NCBI GenBank assembly: GCA_020426125.1
Contig: JAGQQQ010000552.1
Coordinates: 1 to 7,522, forward strand
Source: Planctomycetaceae bacterium
GTDB taxonomy: Bacteria; Planctomycetota; Planctomycetia; Planctomycetales; Planctomycetaceae
Direction of reading: 5' to 3'
DNA: 7,522 bases
The notes under the pieces are model-generated. The model did not search any database and was not told the DNA's origin. It worked only from the letters and a program-made list of their open reading frames with translations. The translations under genes were made by a program, and so were the position numbers. This document shows, one piece after another, positions 6,843 through 7,522 of this stretch. Each line of letters begins with the position of its first letter. Positions within the stretch are counted from its first letter, which is position 1.

Positions 6843-7071
6843 TTCGAGAAACGAGATTCCCCTTTCGCCAAGCGTGGTCCATTTCCGATGCGATCCTGAA
6901 AAGCATTCTTTGCCACTGGCAACATCACCGATTCCGAGAAGACCTGGCGCGGCGGCGCATCCGGGACTTGAATCGATTCGCGAGGAGCATAGACTGCTTT
7001 GAAGGTGAATTCGCCGCGGAGCAAAAAATGGGGCAACGAGACCCCTTCTCTTAAACAGCTGTGCCTCCATC
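6843..7071. other. Intergenic gap between kinase and HEAT-repeat genes
   Basis: These 229 bases have no gene I would defend. A frame at 6671-7054 crosses the gap but starts inside the kinase gene, and its Arg-rich translation shows no recognisable motif. The gap probably ends the kinase transcript and holds the HEAT gene's promoter, but no clear -35/-10 is seen. Near its end, AAAAAA (7023-7028) precedes GGGG (7030-7033) and CCCC (7042-7045), a stem of only 4 bp. An 8-base palindrome ACAGCTGT is at 7055-7062, just before the HEAT start. Confidence 0.4.
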
Positions 7072-7522
7072 ATGAGTGATGAATCGACCGACCCCCAGGG
7101 TCATCAGGGACTTCGGGACGAACTCGCCCTTCCCGATGAGTTGCCTCCCGTGGAACCGCCGTCCGCGGGAATGATCGTCCAGCTCTTTCTGATCCCCGCG
7201 CTCATTGTCGGGGTGATCATTGGTGTCTATGTGTTGTTTGGACAAATCGCTTCTCAGGAACTGAATTGGCGGCAACTCGTGACAGATGTGCGGAGCGAGA
7301 ACCCGCATGTGCGATGGCGGGGAGCGTTGGGACTGGCACAGATGTTGGACGCCGACGTGAGACGGGGGGAAGAGAGCCAGAACCTACCGGATAATCCGGA
7401 GATCGCCGGTGCTTTGGCGGAGCTTTACGGCGATCTCGTGACCGTTTCCAATCCTAGCGAGGAGGAGACGAAGCAGATCGAATTTCTATCAAAAGCTCTA
7501 GGACGGATGTCTCCGGCGGAGG
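7072..7522 (+). CDS. Membrane-anchored HEAT-repeat protein, N-terminal part (cut by window end)
   Basis: The frame from the ATG at 7072 runs open to the window end, giving 150 codons. Residues 1-33 are acidic and Pro-rich, probably cytoplasmic. A single membrane helix lies at about 34-57 (MIVQLFLIPALIVGVIIGVY). Residues 62-95 read ELNWRQLVTDVRSENPHVRWRGALGLAQML, split here as ELNWRQLVTDVRS and NPHVRWRGALGLAQML, a HEAT-like helix pair of the type found in planctomycete HEAT-domain membrane proteins. More helices follow (110-125, 130-146). HEAT arrays bind other proteins, and nothing enzymatic is visible in this part. The start is chosen because it is the first ATG in a frame with this architecture; an ATG at 7028 is out of frame. 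No clear Shine-Dalgarno is present. The gene is separated from the kinase by 229 bases, so it may have its own promoter. The assignment rests on the motif pattern and remembered family features, and the C-terminal domains are unseen. Confidence 0.85.
   Translation, partial: MSDESTDPQGHQGLRDELALPDELPPVEPPSAGMIVQLFLIPALIVGVIIGVYVLFGQIASQELNWRQLVTDVRSENPHVRWRGALGLAQMLDADVRRGEESQNLPDNPEIAGALAELYGDLVTVSNPSEEETKQIEFLSKALGRMSPAE

Noticed and set aside
7023..7050. Terminator-like GGGG/CCCC hairpin beside A6
   Set aside because: The stem is only 4 bp, the T-run would serve the minus strand where no gene ends, and the + strand side has a broken TTCTCTT.
6671..7054. 127-residue frame crossing the kinase end and the following gap
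   Set aside because: More than a third lies in an alternative frame of the kinase gene, the translation is Arg-rich and featureless, and no ribosome binding site is evident.

Overview
The window looks like a chromosomal stretch from a planctomycete (phylum Planctomycetota). Three things suggest this. The transmembrane Ser/Thr kinase has the N-terminal module typical of that phylum (LLTDWQASKLLQGK followed by the kinase G-loop) and a DLG in place of DFG. The 3' gene resembles the HEAT-repeat membrane proteins common there (NPHVRWRGALGLAQML). The DNA is moderately GC-rich, with long signalling and TPR proteins. This is judged from remembered family features, and no search was run.

Layout, all on the + strand: (1) an unrecognised helical, coiled-coil protein ending at 935, whose reading frame is open to the left edge; (2) a 152-base gap; (3) a 1204-residue protein at 1088-4702 with about 13 kinesin-light-chain-type TPRs behind an N-terminal region that may be a decayed STAND-type NTPase; (4) 37 bases later, a small SlyD-like FKBP domain protein at 4740-5216; (5) 66 bases later, a membrane-anchored Ser/Thr kinase at 5283-6842; (6) a 229-base gap; (7) the first 150 codons of a membrane-anchored HEAT-repeat protein, cut by the window end. 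No RNA genes, insertion sequences, CRISPR arrays or phage genes are visible.

The TPR, FKBP and kinase genes are close together and co-directional, so they are probably one transcript. A reasonable but unproven reading is a signalling or protein-assembly module. In it, a TPR scaffold with a long disordered tail binds partners, an SlyD-like chaperone helps client folding, and the membrane kinase phosphorylates targets. The HEAT protein and the 5' coiled-coil protein may belong to the same neighbourhood. The points most worth checking are the possible degenerate P-loop of the TPR protein, the altered active site of the FKBP protein, and whether TPR-FKBP-kinase order is conserved in other planctomycetes.
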